From Pseudomonas batumici (GTDB lineage: Bacteria > Pseudomonadota > Gammaproteobacteria > Pseudomonadales > Pseudomonadaceae): DNA of 64,000 bases. The notes beneath the pieces were generated by a model. That model was not told the origin of the DNA and made no database searches. It saw only the letters and a program-made list of their open reading frames with translations. Of this stretch, positions 63,981 through 64,000 are shown in pieces. Position numbers and translations under genes: made by a program. The number at the start of each line of letters is the position of its first letter. Positions within the stretch are counted from its first letter, which is position 1. The stretch lies in NCBI RefSeq assembly GCF_000820515.1, contig NZ_JXDG01000058.1, positions 186,001 through 250,000 on the forward strand. The letters run 5' to 3'.

Positions 63981-64000
63981 ATGGATCCGCGCAGTGAAGT
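63981..64000 (+). CDS. rsmC: Start of next gene, probable RsmC 16S rRNA methyltransferase (truncated by window)
   Basis: ATG at 63981 is preceded by AGGGAGCAG and encodes MDPRSE before the window ends. This N-terminus is what I remember for Pseudomonas RsmC (m2G1207 methyltransferase). Seven codons are too few for certainty. Confidence 0.45.

Overview
This 64 kb window is a chromosomal segment of a high-GC gammaproteobacterium, almost certainly a Pseudomonas of the fluorescens type. The evidence is the Pseudomonas-type RNase P RNA, protein sequences that closely match remembered P. aeruginosa family members, REP/REPIN palindromes between genes, and a gene order (mraZ to lpxC, then rsmI-lpoA-yraN-gmhA-dolP, sspAB, petABC, rplM-rpsI, tas, acyl-CoA dehydrogenase, zapE-trpS-hydrolase, zapG) that, from memory, follows the PA4406-PA4441 region of P. 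aeruginosa PAO1. No tRNA, rRNA operon, transposase, prophage or CRISPR array was seen.

Layout: (1) 1-428, the tail of a diguanylate cyclase convergent with lpxC. (2) 478-18.4 kb, the complete division and cell wall (dcw) cluster on the minus strand: mraZ, rsmH, ftsL, ftsI, murE, murF, mraY, murD, ftsW, murG, murC, ddlB, ftsQ, ftsA, ftsZ, lpxC. Most genes overlap or nearly touch, and a sigma70-like promoter with a three-repeat MraZ operator lies in front. (3) 18.6-18.9 kb, rnpB, then rsmI divergent from an envelope operon lpoA-yraN-gmhA-dolP. (4) 23.8-28.7 kb minus, sspA-sspB, the cytochrome bc1 operon petABC and rplM-rpsI. (5) 29-31.3 kb, a Tas-like aldo/keto reductase convergent with an acyl-CoA dehydrogenase.

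(6) 31.4-39.8 kb looks accessory. A GlxA/AraC-type regulator precedes a four-gene plus-strand set: a flavin amino-acid 2-monooxygenase-like enzyme, a nitrilase-superfamily amidase, an internally duplicated membrane protein of unknown family, and a cytoplasmic asparaginase. A second GlxA-type regulator divergent from a metallo-beta-lactamase-fold hydrolase closes the region. The inferred chemistry is L-amino acid to amide (with loss of CO2), then to carboxylate plus ammonia. This is the best candidate for an undescribed system here.

(7) 39.8-43.6 kb returns to core genes (zapE, trpS with a C-terminal extension, an alpha/beta hydrolase, divergent zapG). (8) 43.6-51.4 kb has an OmpA-type lipoprotein, a glyoxalase II-like enzyme, and a two-component pair: a REC-GGDEF-EAL response regulator upstream of a CHASE-PAS3-HisKA-HATPase-REC-REC-HPt hybrid kinase. 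(9) 51.7-61.4 kb minus has a MalT-like LuxR regulator, DUF1329 and DUF1302 envelope proteins, a medium/long-chain acyl-CoA ligase and an MFS carrier, with a divergent AraC regulator at the end. This resembles the PA3921-PA3924 set and suggests uptake and activation of an unknown hydrophobic acid. (10) 62.2-64 kb has a LysE exporter, a D-2-hydroxyacid dehydrogenase and the first codons of a probable rsmC.

Gene starts were re-chosen by ribosome binding sites and family N-termini. All functions come from reading motifs and from memory of the families; no search was run.
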